Position numbers and translations under genes: made by a program. Source: Pseudomonadales bacterium (GTDB lineage Bacteria > Pseudomonadota > Gammaproteobacteria > Pseudomonadales > Azotimanducaceae). Taken from it: a DNA stretch of 58,154 nucleotides. Position 1 is the stretch's first letter; each line of letters opens with the position of its first letter. Below are positions 8,316 to 18,280 of this stretch, one piece after another. Location of the stretch: assembly GCA_030749725.1 (NCBI GenBank), contig JASMJM010000038.1, forward strand, positions 1 to 58,154, written 5' to 3'. Below the pieces are notes generated by a model. It did no database searches. It was not told the DNA's origin and was given only the letters and a program-made list of their open reading frames with translations.

Positions 8316-10196
8316 GTGAACGGTACTCCCAATACTCCCAATACTCCCAGGCGCCAGCGCTCGTCCTACAAGGACCTTGGGCACCTCAAACGTCTGGGTA
8401 TCTACTTCAGAAGATACGGGCCGGTACTCCTCTTCGCCATCGTTGGAGTTCTGTTGACGCGTATACTGGACGCGCGCGTGCCGCTGCTCATGAAGACTGC
8501 CATTGACAGTCTCGCAGACCCATTGATCGAGCCCGATATAGTTATGCCCGCCCTCTTGATCGTCGCCATCGTGGTGGCACGATTCGGCATCTTCATCTTC
8601 GCGCGGCGGATCATGCGTCGTGTCTCTATCTCTGTCGCCTACGATCTGCGTAAGCGGATCTTCAGCCACGTGCAATACCAGGGGCCCAACTTCTTCAACC
8701 ACTTTAGTACCGGCGACCTCATGTCCCGCGCCATAAACGACATCAACATGGTGCGCATGATGGTGTCATTCGGATGGGTCAACATCATCACATTTCTGTT
8801 CACCATAGGCGTCGGCCTTTACTATATGATGGTGTTGTCACCGGAACTGGCCGCTTGGGTGGTGCTGCCGCTACCATTCGTCGCCATTGTCGGATTCGTC
8901 ATGGCACGCAGGATGTTTCCCTACTATCGTGATCAGCAGGAAGCCATGGCGGAGGTAACCGCCTTTACCCAGGAGAATTTGAACGGCATCCGCACCATTC
9001 AGGCGATGGCGCAGGAAGACCAGGAGATCGCGCGCTTCAACGAGGTTAGCACCCATTACGCCCAGATGGTCTATCGTGCAACCCGGTACAACGCCTGGAT
9101 CAGCCTTGTCATGCCGATCCTGACCACCGCCTCACCGGTCATCATCATCTTCTACGGCGGCACGCTGGTCCTCGCCGGTGACATCACCATCGGCACCTTC
9201 ATGGCCTTCTTTTCCTACATGATGATGGTCGTCTGGCCGGTGCGAATGATCGGCATGTCGTTGACGATGTTTATCGCCGGCGCCGCCGGCACCCAGCGAA
9301 TCTTCGAGGTGCTCGACTACGAGCACGAGATCAGTGATGTGCCGGCCGATCATCTCCCCGATACGATCGATGGTCGGATTGAGTACCGAGGGCTGTCTTT
9401 CAATCACCAGGGCGCCGCACGACCGACCATTGAGAACGTTAACATCGAGATTGTACCGGGCGAAACGATCGCTCTGCTTGGTCGCGTCGGTTCCGGCAAA
9501 TCGACGCTGCTCAAGACCGTCGTCCGGTTGATCGACACGCCGCGCGGCAGCGTTTTCATCGACGGCCATGACGTCTGTGACTTCCCGATTCAAAAGCTGC
9601 GCGAGTTGATAACGATGGTGCCTCAGGAGCCGTTCCTGTTTTCCACTTCCCTGCGGGAGAATCTGACCTATGATGATCCCGAGCGCGAAGATGGGCAGCT
9701 ATGGGACGCTGCCGAGGCAGCCGGTCTTGCCGGCACGGTTCGTGACTTCGGTGAAGGGCTGGATACCATCGTCGGCGAGCGTGGTCAGACCCTGTCCGGT
9801 GGCCAGAAGCAACGCGCCACCCTGGCACGCGGCATGGTGCGTAAAGCGCCGATCCTGCTGCTCGACGATTGTTTCTCGAGCGTGGATACCGAAACCGAAG
9901 AACGGATTCTCTCCGGACTGACCCGGATGCGCCACGGCAAGACGACCATGCTGATCTCGCATCGCGTCTCCACCGCTCGCCACGCCGATCGCATTTTCGT
10001 CATCGACAACGGCCACATCAGCGAATCCGGCACGCATGAGGAATTGATGACCTTGGGTGGCTACTACGCGGACTTGGCCGCTGTGCAGAGTGATCAGGAT
10101 GAGGATCGGGCGCGTAAGGCGCGCTTGCTGCACGACCTGGAGGACGCAGGCGACGGCCCGGCGCTAAGAGCCGTTCAGGTGGGTGGTGACGTATGA
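8316..10196 (+). CDS. ABCB-type exporter half-transporter with degenerate ATP site
   Basis: A 626-residue fusion of a six-helix exporter domain and an ABC ATPase. Walker A GRVGSGKST is near residue 389, the signature LSGGQKQRA is canonical, but Walker B reads ILLLDDCFSSVD, with Asp in place of the catalytic Glu. GTG at 8316 is chosen because the first helix begins about 27 residues later and AGGA lies upstream. The start covers a 9-base tandem repeat giving NTPNTP. It overlaps the next gene by ATGA, indicating a translationally coupled heterodimer of the TM287/288 or MdlAB type. Substrate unknown. Confidence 0.88.
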   Translation: MNGTPNTPNTPRRQRSSYKDLGHLKRLGIYFRRYGPVLLFAIVGVLLTRILDARVPLLMKTAIDSLADPLIEPDIVMPALLIVAIVVARFGIFIFARRIMRRVSISVAYDLRKRIFSHVQYQGPNFFNHFSTGDLMSRAINDINMVRMMVSFGWVNIITFLFTIGVGLYYMMVLSPELAAWVVLPLPFVAIVGFVMARRMFPYYRDQQEAMAEVTAFTQENLNGIRTIQAMAQEDQEIARFNEVSTHYAQMVYRATRYNAWISLVMPILTTASPVIIIFYGGTLVLAGDITIGTFMAFFSYMMMVVWPVRMIGMSLTMFIAGAAGTQRIFEVLDYEHEISDVPADHLPDTIDGRIEYRGLSFNHQGAARPTIENVNIEIVPGETIALLGRVGSGKSTLLKTVVRLIDTPRGSVFIDGHDVCDFPIQKLRELITMVPQEPFLFSTSLRENLTYDDPEREDGQLWDAAEAAGLAGTVRDFGEGLDTIVGERGQTLSGGQKQRATLARGMVRKAPILLLDDCFSSVDTETEERILSGLTRMRHGKTTMLISHRVSTARHADRIFVIDNGHISESGTHEELMTLGGYYADLAAVQSDQDEDRARKARLLHDLEDAGDGPALRAVQVGGDV

Positions 10197-12208
10197 GTGA
10201 AAGCAGCCCCGCACGCAACTATTCGGCGTTCGACGTCGAACTGACCCACCAGGCGATGAACTTGCAATTATTCATGCGCCTGTTGCAGTGGATGCGACCC
10301 TATCGCATCACCATGTTCTTCAGCGTCGCAATGGTGATCATCGCCTCAGCCACCGCGGTGTTGATGACGGTTCTCACCGGGCGGGTGATCATCGACGCCG
10401 TCCTGCTGCCCAGTCAGGAAAAAGCCGATGTGCCGGACTTCGGACTGACTGCCGCCACCGAGTGGCTACAAGGCGCGCTCGACACTGAGGCGTTAACTGC
10501 CGCCGGAATCATCTTCATTATGTTGGCGCTCGGCCAGGCACTGCTGACCTTTGGCCACCAACTGACGCTGGCCAGCTCCGCTCTGAAAACGCTGCGTGAT
10601 CTGCGCCTCGATCTGTTTGCCAGCCTGGAGCGAAAGCCGGCGTCCTTCTTCGACCACGTGGCCGTTGGCCGAGTGATGACACGGGTCAGCAACGATGTGG
10701 AGGCCCTGTTCGCATTGCTGCAGGGTTTCGGCATGCTGGCGGGAGAGTTCGTACCGTTCTTTCTGGCCCTCTTTACGCTGCTTCTCAGCAGCGTCGAGTT
10801 GACCGGCATCGTGGCACTGGCACTACCCATTGCCACCATAGGCACCTATATTTTCCGTGCTCTGATGCGACGCATATTCCGCCTGATTCGTGACTCGGTG
10901 TCGTCGCTCAACCAGTACATGCAGGAAGACCTCTCCGGCATCGACGTCGTCCAGCTTTCCGGGCGGGAAGCCATGAACATCGATCAGTACAAAGAACTGA
11001 ATCAGGATAACCGTCAACAGGAATTCCGCGCCATCAACTACGAGGTGGTCTACGAAACCTTCAACACCAGCCTTGCCAGTATCGCCGTCGCTGGAATCGT
11101 TTGGTACGGGGGTGGAAAAGTCGTGCAAGAGGAGATCACGTTGGGTACCCTGGTGGTGTTCACGCAGCTCGTCAACATGATGATCAACCCGATCGTGATG
11201 CTCGGCCAGCAGTTCAACATTTTGTTCCGTTCGATGGCCTCGGGAGAGCGGATCTTCCAGGCACTCGATTGGGACGAGCAACTGCACGAGCCTGAGCATC
11301 CGGCGGAGCTGCCGAAGCGACTGAAGGGTGAGGTCGAGTTCCGTAACGTTCATTTCGGTTACTATGGCGACGAACACGTGCTCAAAGACGTGTCGTTCAG
11401 GATTGCCCCCGGCGAGAAGCTGGCAATCGTTGGGCCAACCGGATCGGGCAAGAGCACCATCATTCGGCTGTTGGTTCGCTTCTACGACTTCGACGACGAC
11501 ATGATCTTCCTCGATGGTATCGACGTCAACCAGATCAGGAGTCACGACATTAGAAAGCGGGTTGGCGTGGTCCTGCAGGACTTTCACATCTTCTCCGGAA
11601 CGGTGCGCGACAACATCACCCTGAACGATCCCGCCATCAGCAATGAACGAGCGGAATGGGCTGCTCGCGTCGTCAATGCCGATAAGTTCATCCGTGAATT
11701 GTCAGACGGTTACGATACCGATCTCGGCGAACGTGGCCGTTCCTTGTCTCATGGTCAACGGCAGCTATTGGCGTTTGCCCGCGTGCTGGCGGCCGACCCT
11801 GAGATCCTGGTGCTCGACGAGGCTACCGCCAGTATCGATACGGCCACGGAACTGGTCATCCAGGATGCGCTGCACAAGCTGACAGAGGGGCGTAGTTCAA
11901 TCATTATCGCGCACCGGTTGCAGACCATCCGTGAATGCGATCGCGTACTGGTGCTACACCACGGGGTGGTGAGGGAGATCGGCACGCACGACGAGCTGAT
12001 CGCGAAGCGGGGTATCTACTACACGTTGCATGAACTGCAGTTTCAAGACGGTGCTGTCGCTGCTGAACTCATGGGCGAGACTGGCGAGGACGAAAAGTCA
12101 CAAAAACCAGGCTCTTCCTGGGACCGAACCAACGACGACGATGAACCGGCTACCGGCCGGTTGGGTGGTTTTGACCAGTCGATGGATGATCCTACAGGTG
12201 GGAGTTAG
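10193..12208 (+). CDS. ABCB-type exporter half-transporter, consensus ATPase partner
   Basis: A 671-residue half-transporter. The transmembrane domain runs to about residue 350. Walker A GPTGSGKST is near residue 413, and Walker B ILVLDEATASID has the catalytic Glu. Its signature is LSHGQ instead of LSGGQ. In heterodimeric exporters each ATP site pairs the Walker motifs of one subunit with the signature of the other: the weakened LSHGQ here thus meets the Asp Walker B of the upstream subunit, while this Glu meets the intact LSGGQ. The acidic C-terminal tail (about 50 residues, DDDD-rich) is an unusual extension. Confidence 0.9.
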   Translation: MSESSPARNYSAFDVELTHQAMNLQLFMRLLQWMRPYRITMFFSVAMVIIASATAVLMTVLTGRVIIDAVLLPSQEKADVPDFGLTAATEWLQGALDTEALTAAGIIFIMLALGQALLTFGHQLTLASSALKTLRDLRLDLFASLERKPASFFDHVAVGRVMTRVSNDVEALFALLQGFGMLAGEFVPFFLALFTLLLSSVELTGIVALALPIATIGTYIFRALMRRIFRLIRDSVSSLNQYMQEDLSGIDVVQLSGREAMNIDQYKELNQDNRQQEFRAINYEVVYETFNTSLASIAVAGIVWYGGGKVVQEEITLGTLVVFTQLVNMMINPIVMLGQQFNILFRSMASGERIFQALDWDEQLHEPEHPAELPKRLKGEVEFRNVHFGYYGDEHVLKDVSFRIAPGEKLAIVGPTGSGKSTIIRLLVRFYDFDDDMIFLDGIDVNQIRSHDIRKRVGVVLQDFHIFSGTVRDNITLNDPAISNERAEWAARVVNADKFIRELSDGYDTDLGERGRSLSHGQRQLLAFARVLAADPEILVLDEATASIDTATELVIQDALHKLTEGRSSIIIAHRLQTIRECDRVLVLHHGVVREIGTHDELIAKRGIYYTLHELQFQDGAVAAELMGETGEDEKSQKPGSSWDRTNDDDEPATGRLGGFDQSMDDPTGGS

Positions 12209-12216
12209 GCCAGCCT

Positions 12217-13434
12217 TTAGCGGGCGTCACCACTCAAATGAGCTGTGAGTGCCTCTACGAAAGCCGTTCGATGCATATAATATGCACGGGACCCGGCAGT
12301 GTCCCAAGCGCTGTGGGTGGCGATGACCAGTTTCTGATCTGCATTGACGTGGATGAGTTGGCCGAATACTCCCACTGCTGCAAAGTTGTCTTGACCTAAC
12401 CACCAGAGATAACCATATCCCGCATAAGCCTTGGATGGAGCTGTAGATTCTTGCATCCACCCTTCGGGTAAGATGCGGGTACCGTCGGGCAGCACACCTT
12501 CCCGCATGGCGAAGAGACCGATCCGGCCATAGTCTCTCAAGGTAGCATTGATGCAACAGCCACCCAACTCGCCCCCGCCTGCGCCGTGCAGAACCCATGT
12601 GGCATCTGATTCCATTCCAAAAGGAACCCAGATCTTATCCGTCAGGTAAGTGGCGAGATTGTTACCGATGGCGGAGCGCACGATCGCGCCCACCAGATGC
12701 GTTTCCGCGGTGTTGTAGTTGAATTTCTCACCCGGCGCAGCCACCCGCGGTTTCGAACCCAGGACCTTGAAGAGATTCAGTATCTGGCCTGGCATGGTAT
12801 TCACGTCGGACTGTCGATCAGCATAATCTTCGTTCCATTCGGTGCCCGATGCCATGCGTAAGACATCCCGAATGGTAGCGTCAGCATAGGGCGATCCCTT
12901 CAGAAGGGGGATATAGTCCGTGACCTTGTCGTCCACGCTCTTGATATATCCGTCCTCGATGGCCGCACCGGCAAGCATCGACACCACGGACTTTGCCACG
13001 GAGAAAGAGATCCAACGACTCGTTTCCGTATTGCCAAGCTCGTAACGTTCCGTAACGATGCGATCATTCTTGATGACCAGTAAGCCTGCCACCCTGTTGT
13101 GTGTCATAAAGTCATCGGTACTGTATCTCTTACCTTCAACTTCATAGCTGACGCCGGATAGATCCTCCAATTCGACTGCAAGTGGATAGACTTTGTTGCC
13201 TCGCTCGATCTTCCTGGTTGGATAGAACTTATCGATGTTCCGAAAGCCTGCCAGCCGTTCTCTCGGTTTCCAAAACATGAGATTATTTATTGGACCGAAA
13301 TTATCCATGTCCCTCGCCGGGTCTACCGACGCATCGGCGGCAACAGCGTGGCTGGCACTCAGATAGCAGGTGGACAATAGAGCTGCCAGCAAAGATCGTT
13401 GTAGGAACAACATTGGTTCTGAATTCTTCAGCAT
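12217..13434 (-). CDS. Secreted serine hydrolase (class C beta-lactamase fold)
   Basis: A 405-residue protein with an N-terminal signal sequence ending near SHAVAADA. SVAK near residue 145 is the SxxK nucleophile motif and YNTAE fits the second-motif Tyr, as in esterases and 6-aminohexanoate-dimer-hydrolase-like members of the beta-lactamase family. Family members hydrolyse esters, amides or D-peptides in the periplasm; the substrate is not predictable. ATG at 13434 is preferred over GTG at 13443 because GAGGAG lies 8 bases upstream of the ATG but touches the GTG. It is convergent with the exporter operon. Confidence 0.82.
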   Translation of the reverse strand: MLKNSEPMLFLQRSLLAALLSTCYLSASHAVAADASVDPARDMDNFGPINNLMFWKPRERLAGFRNIDKFYPTRKIERGNKVYPLAVELEDLSGVSYEVEGKRYSTDDFMTHNRVAGLLVIKNDRIVTERYELGNTETSRWISFSVAKSVVSMLAGAAIEDGYIKSVDDKVTDYIPLLKGSPYADATIRDVLRMASGTEWNEDYADRQSDVNTMPGQILNLFKVLGSKPRVAAPGEKFNYNTAETHLVGAIVRSAIGNNLATYLTDKIWVPFGMESDATWVLHGAGGGELGGCCINATLRDYGRIGLFAMREGVLPDGTRILPEGWMQESTAPSKAYAGYGYLWWLGQDNFAAVGVFGQLIHVNADQKLVIATHSAWDTAGSRAYYMHRTAFVEALTAHLSGDAR

Positions 13435-13487
13435 CTTGATCACTCCTCTAAAGCTGGAATCCTTGACCGAACGGCGCCGCTCCGCCG

Positions 13488-14030
13488 TCAGATCTTCGTG
13501 CCCATGCGCCAGAACCCGCCGCGCAGCAAGAGTAACGGATCGAGTTTGACGTTGTCCGGTTGACCTTCCGCATCGAGGGCATCTTCGTCGATATGTTCCA
13601 CCAGGACTTCACCGATAAACAGGTCGTGATCGCCCACCGGGTGGAATCCAACCACCTTGCACTCCAGGTTCATGGGGCACTCGGCAATGATCGGCGGCGC
13701 CACATGCTTGGCCGGCAGCGCCGTCAAATCGTACTTTTCGAACTTGTCGATGCCATCGCGGCCGCTACAGGAACCACAGCCAAGCACTTTCTTGAGCATC
13801 GCCGCGGTAGGCAGGTTGACCGTGAATTCACCGCGTTCTTTGATGAGACCGTGTGTGTAAGTGGCTTCTCGAATGGAGATGCCAATCCACACCGGGTCCC
13901 CGATGCTCAGATTGAAGATCTCGGCGACGGACATAATGTTCGGTTTGCCTTCGCTGTCTATGGACGCCACCAGCCCGGCAGGGGTCGGGTATATCGGTCG
14001 AGCCGGGTGTCGTTCTACTTTGTTGGTCAT
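13488..14030 (-). CDS. Flavin reductase-like FMN-binding split-barrel protein
   Basis: A 180-residue protein with the flavin-reductase-like fold: YPTPAGLVASID, PVWIGISIREATYTHGLIKE and GEFTVNLP are typical of FMN-binding members that supply reduced flavin or bind FMN. CGSCSGRDG and the HVAPPIIAECPMNLEC segment match the clade often found in anaerobes and archaea. GGAG lies about 10 bases before the ATG. The substrate is unknown. Confidence 0.8.
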   Translation of the reverse strand: MTNKVERHPARPIYPTPAGLVASIDSEGKPNIMSVAEIFNLSIGDPVWIGISIREATYTHGLIKERGEFTVNLPTAAMLKKVLGCGSCSGRDGIDKFEKYDLTALPAKHVAPPIIAECPMNLECKVVGFHPVGDHDLFIGEVLVEHIDEDALDAEGQPDNVKLDPLLLLRGGFWRMGTKI

Positions 14031-14232
14031 ACTGCTTTACTCCATGTCGGCCGCGGCGATCAAGGTCGCGGCTGGATTAGAACGCACCTGGTTTAGCACT
14101 TCCTCACCAGTCTTGCGTTCTCTGCTATTTCATCGTTGAAGCGGGGATAGATGCGCATTCCCCACCTGGGGTTGTGCGCTTGAGTCTACACAGAATGGAA
14201 CGGCAAAGCCATTGGCCCATATGGCTGGCGGA

Positions 14233-16383
14233 TCAGTTGTCAAATAGCCCCTTAAGCAGTTTCTTGGCCTTGTCCTTGAGCTTATCCGGGATCTTCTCTT
14301 CGATTCTCTTTTCAATCTCTTCTCGTCCCTGGCGTTGGATTTCCCGCTTGACCAGGTCGCCTACAACGGTCTGGATTGCCTTGCGATCCGGCAGGCAGAG
14401 CGTCACTGGTGAAGCATCCATGGCCCCTTCGCAGTGTAGGGGCCAACGTACGTCGGTGATCAATGGGCTCACTTGGTATTGGCCATCCACGGATTCTTCA
14501 AGCACGATGTTTAGGTCATACAGCAGTGTGTTTTGCCAGTAGTCAACGCCGCCCTCACCCTCGATCGTCATATTCTCCACTTTCAAGTTTAACTCCTGAT
14601 TGGCTTCAATGCCGTCGTGGAGAGCGTGCTTTCCCTTTAGCTGTTCAAAGGGCAGCTTGTCGGGCCATTCGCTGATACCGGAGAATTTGCCTCTCAGGCT
14701 GTCGATGACGGTTGCCACCTTTTTGATGGGCGTGATATCCAGGGCGCCGTCGTCGATGGTAAATCGATTGGTACCATCCAGGCTGTCCAGTAATTCGCTT
14801 AACATCTTGCCCTTGAATCGGGTAGTGGAGTTCAAGTTCAACGTGCCCGTGATCCACTCGAATTCAGTCAGCTTGGTAATATTCATGCCGTCAATGTCAA
14901 AACTGGTCTTGCCGCCGGGTTTGTCAGTGCGGACCTCGAGGTCCAGCTTCAGTTCGCCGTCGTAACCAAGGGTTGTCAGATTGACGGCCAACCGATGTCC
15001 GCCGTTGGCAACCTTCGTCTTTAGATCGCTGAAGCTATAGGTGTCGTAGATCACATTGTGCAGTGTAAACACACCGCTAAAGTCATATTCATCCAGTAGG
15101 TCAATGGGCAGTACCTCACTGTCTTCACTGACTTGAGCGGATGGTTCCGGTGTGCTGGTGCCGGCGGGAGTCGAGGCAGGACCGCTTGGAGTCTCGGCCG
15201 CTGCCAGATCATCGGGCGGCAGGTAGTCGCTGGCAACGATGCGGTCCATCTCCAGATCAAATTGAACCTTGATCTTGTCACCCAGATGTATGTCTATTCG
15301 CCCCTTTAGCTCACTGTTATCGATCGTTGCTTCGATGCTGCCGAGGGTGATATCCGGCATGGTGCCGCTGATGTTGGTGCTGAACGCGATGTTAGTGGCG
15401 GCGTTCGGATTGGCAGTCTCAATGGCGCTCTGGTCGAGTTTGAGCATCAGGGCTTTAGCGTCGAAGGGTGACACTTGCAGCCTGCCGGATAACTGGGGCG
15501 CATCCATCAGGTCCACAATATCCAGATTTAGCGTACCCTCCAACTCAGCCGCTCGGAAACTGCTGTCTTTCAATGAAGCGCTGGCCGCGTTCAAGTCAGC
15601 GGCACCGTTGATTGTCAGGGACAGATCAAGTGGGGCCATATCCGGCATGAGTAACGTGTTGTCCAGGCGCAGTTGGCTGAAGGTATACTGAATAAAATCA
15701 CTGTCGAAAGTAATGTCACCGGCACCGCTGCTGGTGCCGCCTATGTCGGCCATCTTGTCTTCGAAACCAATTTCAAACTGAATTGCCGTTGGCTGACCGT
15801 AACTGACGCTGCCGGTCGTGAATGAATGCAGATCCAACGTATAGTGGCTGTTAGCTGCGAGGTCTTCGTAGTTGATCACAGAGTTTGTGATCTCTATTGA
15901 CGCGATGTCCAGATCCATCGCCGTGTCTGAACCGGTGTTGGCGTCTGCTGACGCCGGATCTTCGCCAACGGTTGGGGTAGGGCGGGTCGCGTTGCCACTG
16001 ACTTCCCAATTAGCATTCCCCTCGGCGTCGATCAGGGCGTTGAGTTCCAGGCCATCGATGGAGAACCCATCGATGGCCAGTGTGCTGCCGCCCGTTAACA
16101 CGCTCAGCAACTTCAGATCCACGGAAGCTGCATTGAGTTTGGCGAGCGGCTTACTCGCCCCGGACGGGCGTATTTCAACATCGGTGATCTCGATGGCGAT
16201 CGGTGGCCAGTATCGCCAGTTCAGATCGCCGTTGATGCTCAGCTCGAAGCCCGTTTGTTCTTGCACGGTGACGGCCAGTTGCTGGCGATAATACTCGGGC
16301 TCATCCAGCAGAAGCAGCAGTCCGAGCATGAAAACGATGGGGACAAGGAGAATGACTGCAAGGACAATCAAGACGCGTGACAT
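14233..16383 (-). CDS. AsmA family protein
   Basis: A 716-residue protein with one N-terminal transmembrane helix (about residues 3-26) and a long periplasmic, beta-rich body. The start of the body (GDLNWRYWPPIAIEITDVEI) is the diagnostic AsmA N-terminal pattern, and the C-terminal half contains the AsmA_2-like DISP.KKVATVIDSLRG segment. A Pro/Ser/Thr-rich linker sits near residue 400 and a basic amphipathic tail closes the protein. AsmA-like proteins are bridge-like lipid transporters or outer-membrane homeostasis factors. AGGGAG precedes the ATG. Confidence 0.87.
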   Translation of the reverse strand: MSRVLIVLAVILLVPIVFMLGLLLLLDEPEYYRQQLAVTVQEQTGFELSINGDLNWRYWPPIAIEITDVEIRPSGASKPLAKLNAASVDLKLLSVLTGGSTLAIDGFSIDGLELNALIDAEGNANWEVSGNATRPTPTVGEDPASADANTGSDTAMDLDIASIEITNSVINYEDLAANSHYTLDLHSFTTGSVSYGQPTAIQFEIGFEDKMADIGGTSSGAGDITFDSDFIQYTFSQLRLDNTLLMPDMAPLDLSLTINGAADLNAASASLKDSSFRAAELEGTLNLDIVDLMDAPQLSGRLQVSPFDAKALMLKLDQSAIETANPNAATNIAFSTNISGTMPDITLGSIEATIDNSELKGRIDIHLGDKIKVQFDLEMDRIVASDYLPPDDLAAAETPSGPASTPAGTSTPEPSAQVSEDSEVLPIDLLDEYDFSGVFTLHNVIYDTYSFSDLKTKVANGGHRLAVNLTTLGYDGELKLDLEVRTDKPGGKTSFDIDGMNITKLTEFEWITGTLNLNSTTRFKGKMLSELLDSLDGTNRFTIDDGALDITPIKKVATVIDSLRGKFSGISEWPDKLPFEQLKGKHALHDGIEANQELNLKVENMTIEGEGGVDYWQNTLLYDLNIVLEESVDGQYQVSPLITDVRWPLHCEGAMDASPVTLCLPDRKAIQTVVGDLVKREIQRQGREEIEKRIEEKIPDKLKDKAKKLLKGLFDN

Positions 16384-16479
16384 TGGAGTCTCCCTTTAGC
16401 GCGCGAGAGCAAAGTGGTGGTGGGTACGTGACAAGCAGGTTATCCTCTAAGCACACATTCAAATTGCGAGAGAGACATC

Positions 16480-16884
16480 ATGACGCTGCAGATCAGCAAA
16501 GATTCCATTGACCTCGGAATCATAACCAACGACGTTGAACCCCTGCTCAAGTTCTATCGGGATACCCTCGGGCTTGAGCCGGACGGCGAGTGGCAAATGC
16601 CTGGTGGCGGCCATATGACGCGCCTCAAATGTGGCACCACAGTGATCAAACTCGTGGTCAATGCGCAGCAACCGCCGGCCAAGTCCGCACCGGGTGGTAT
16701 TGGTGGCTCAACGGGCTACCGCTACTTCACCATCAGTATTAGCAATATCGCGGACGTCACCAGGGCCTGTCAAGACGCCGTTCACAAAATCGCTGTGCCA
16801 GTCACCGAAATACGACCTGGTACGAGCATTTCCATAATAGCAGACCCGGATGGAAACTGGATGGAGTTACTGCAGACTGCTTGA
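16480..16884 (+). CDS. VOC (glyoxalase/dioxygenase) family protein
   Basis: A 134-residue single-module vicinal-oxygen-chelate protein: LGIITNDVEPLLKFYRDTLGL at the start and IADPDGNWMELLQ at the end give the two conserved ends of the fold, with the metal-ligand Glu in the last motif. Substrate unknown. GAGAGAGA precedes the ATG. It is divergent from AsmA and convergent with the next gene. Confidence 0.85.
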   Translation: MTLQISKDSIDLGIITNDVEPLLKFYRDTLGLEPDGEWQMPGGGHMTRLKCGTTVIKLVVNAQQPPAKSAPGGIGGSTGYRYFTISISNIADVTRACQDAVHKIAVPVTEIRPGTSISIIADPDGNWMELLQTA

Positions 16885-16911
16885 GTCCGGCCTTAGCGTG
16901 CAGCCATGGGG

Positions 16912-16928
16912 ACCGTGCCAATCACGGT
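16912..16928. terminator. Hairpin between convergent genes
   Basis: ACCGTG and CACGGT form a perfect 6-bp stem with a 5-base loop in the 89-bp gap between two convergent genes. No T-tract follows on either strand, so a terminator role is only positional inference. Confidence 0.3.
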
Positions 16929-16973
16929 GTAGGCTCACCAAAACGGTTGGAGATCGTGCGGCTCACGTCAGAG

Positions 16974-18140
16974 CTATTCGCCATAGATGTCGACCTCATG
17001 GTAACGCACCCAGGAACCATCGTAATCGGGGCTTCGGTCGAACTTCTGTGCAGTCGCCCACTCCGCCTTGATGCTGCGGTCGAAATCTGACGGTAACTCA
17101 CCGGAAGTTCGCTTTCCCAACTCGTCGTGTAGTGTCGCCATGACACTTCCCAGTCCGGCTGGCATAGGTCCCTTCCCTGATGGTGATGTTTGGCTGACAG
17201 GGCCTTTGTTAGTCTTCTCGTCGATCCGAAACGCTGCCGCACCGTACACTCCCTGCTCGGCGTTCTCTTCTTCCGTCATCGCGGCCCTAACGGTTCGCCC
17301 AACCGGCACCACCGGTGTATACAACCCTTTGGTAAGGAAATCGGCCGGTTCGAGATTCTTCGGCAACGGGCCTGCTCCGACCGTGATCTGTCCGTAGCTG
17401 CAATGTACCCAAAAGCCGCCGTGCGCTCCATCCGGGAAAGCGTAGCGCGGCGTGTCGGTGAACTCCTCCGAGAATGTGAATACGACGTCGTTGATCCCAT
17501 CGGCGTACTCCGGCAATTCGGCCCGCGTCGACACGATGTGACGGGCAGTGCTCACCCATTCGGGTGTCATGAAAACGAATCGCGGCATGGTGCGAACGGC
17601 CATGGTGTCGTGCAGGGATCTGAATATCGCACCCAGCACTTTGTTGTCCGGCATACTGCCATCGATCTCCCAACGGGACAGCTTCCTGAGTCGCGCGTTG
17701 GCAGCGGCGACAACCTTGGGGTCGTTGCCGTGATACTGTATCCGGCCCAGGTTGCTCATGATGGCGTGGTCGCCCTGTATCTTTAGGTCGCAGTCCTTGG
17801 TTTCTCCTGTATGCGCCGTTACCTTGGCGCCATTGAAGTTGACATGCCATGCCAGCTTTGCACCAACGTGCAGATAGGCTGGTGGGTTGTGGCCGACTTC
17901 GCATAGCGTGAATCTGCCGAGATCCTTCAGGCCATCCGCGTGCTTGGTTGCCGCCGCGTTCAACGCTTGCTGCGCCGCTTCGACCCACTCGGGCGAAGCG
18001 AAGGTTAGATCGCCAATCCCATCAGCCATCGCTGCCAACACCACCGATGCTTTCGTGTCCGAGGGTGCCGCTGCCGAGACGGCAATGGTGGACAGAGCGT
18101 TCAGACTCATGATGACAAGCACAGCGACGATACGATGCAT
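16974..18140 (-). CDS. Secreted two-domain protein of unknown function
   Basis: A 388-residue exported protein; the signal peptide is MHRIVAVLVIMSLNALSTIA followed by VSAAAP. The mature part seems to have two related halves, each opening with a (S/T)PEWV segment (FASPEWVEAAQQ and FMTPEWVSTARH) followed by a beta-rich stretch. The first half ends in a DLKIQGDHAIM...LGRIQYHGNDP region that recalls SCP2-like lipid-binding modules, but I would not assign it firmly. ATG at 18140 has AGGAA about 8 bases upstream; the frame upstream to 18197 lacks a site. Divergent from the HigBA pair. Confidence 0.65.
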   Translation of the reverse strand: MHRIVAVLVIMSLNALSTIAVSAAAPSDTKASVVLAAMADGIGDLTFASPEWVEAAQQALNAAATKHADGLKDLGRFTLCEVGHNPPAYLHVGAKLAWHVNFNGAKVTAHTGETKDCDLKIQGDHAIMSNLGRIQYHGNDPKVVAAANARLRKLSRWEIDGSMPDNKVLGAIFRSLHDTMAVRTMPRFVFMTPEWVSTARHIVSTRAELPEYADGINDVVFTFSEEFTDTPRYAFPDGAHGGFWVHCSYGQITVGAGPLPKNLEPADFLTKGLYTPVVPVGRTVRAAMTEEENAEQGVYGAAAFRIDEKTNKGPVSQTSPSGKGPMPAGLGSVMATLHDELGKRTSGELPSDFDRSIKAEWATAQKFDRSPDYDGSWVRYHEVDIYGE

Positions 18141-18280
18141 GGCAGTTTCCTTCAAGGACCGGTCAGTTGCGGCACTATGCACCAGTGGGCAAGGCATTTC
18201 AACTGAAGGCTCCTGCCGGTAGATTCGCTTATGTGGACCAGCCTACTACGCTTGCAGTATGACGGCTTGCGTAATAGCAT

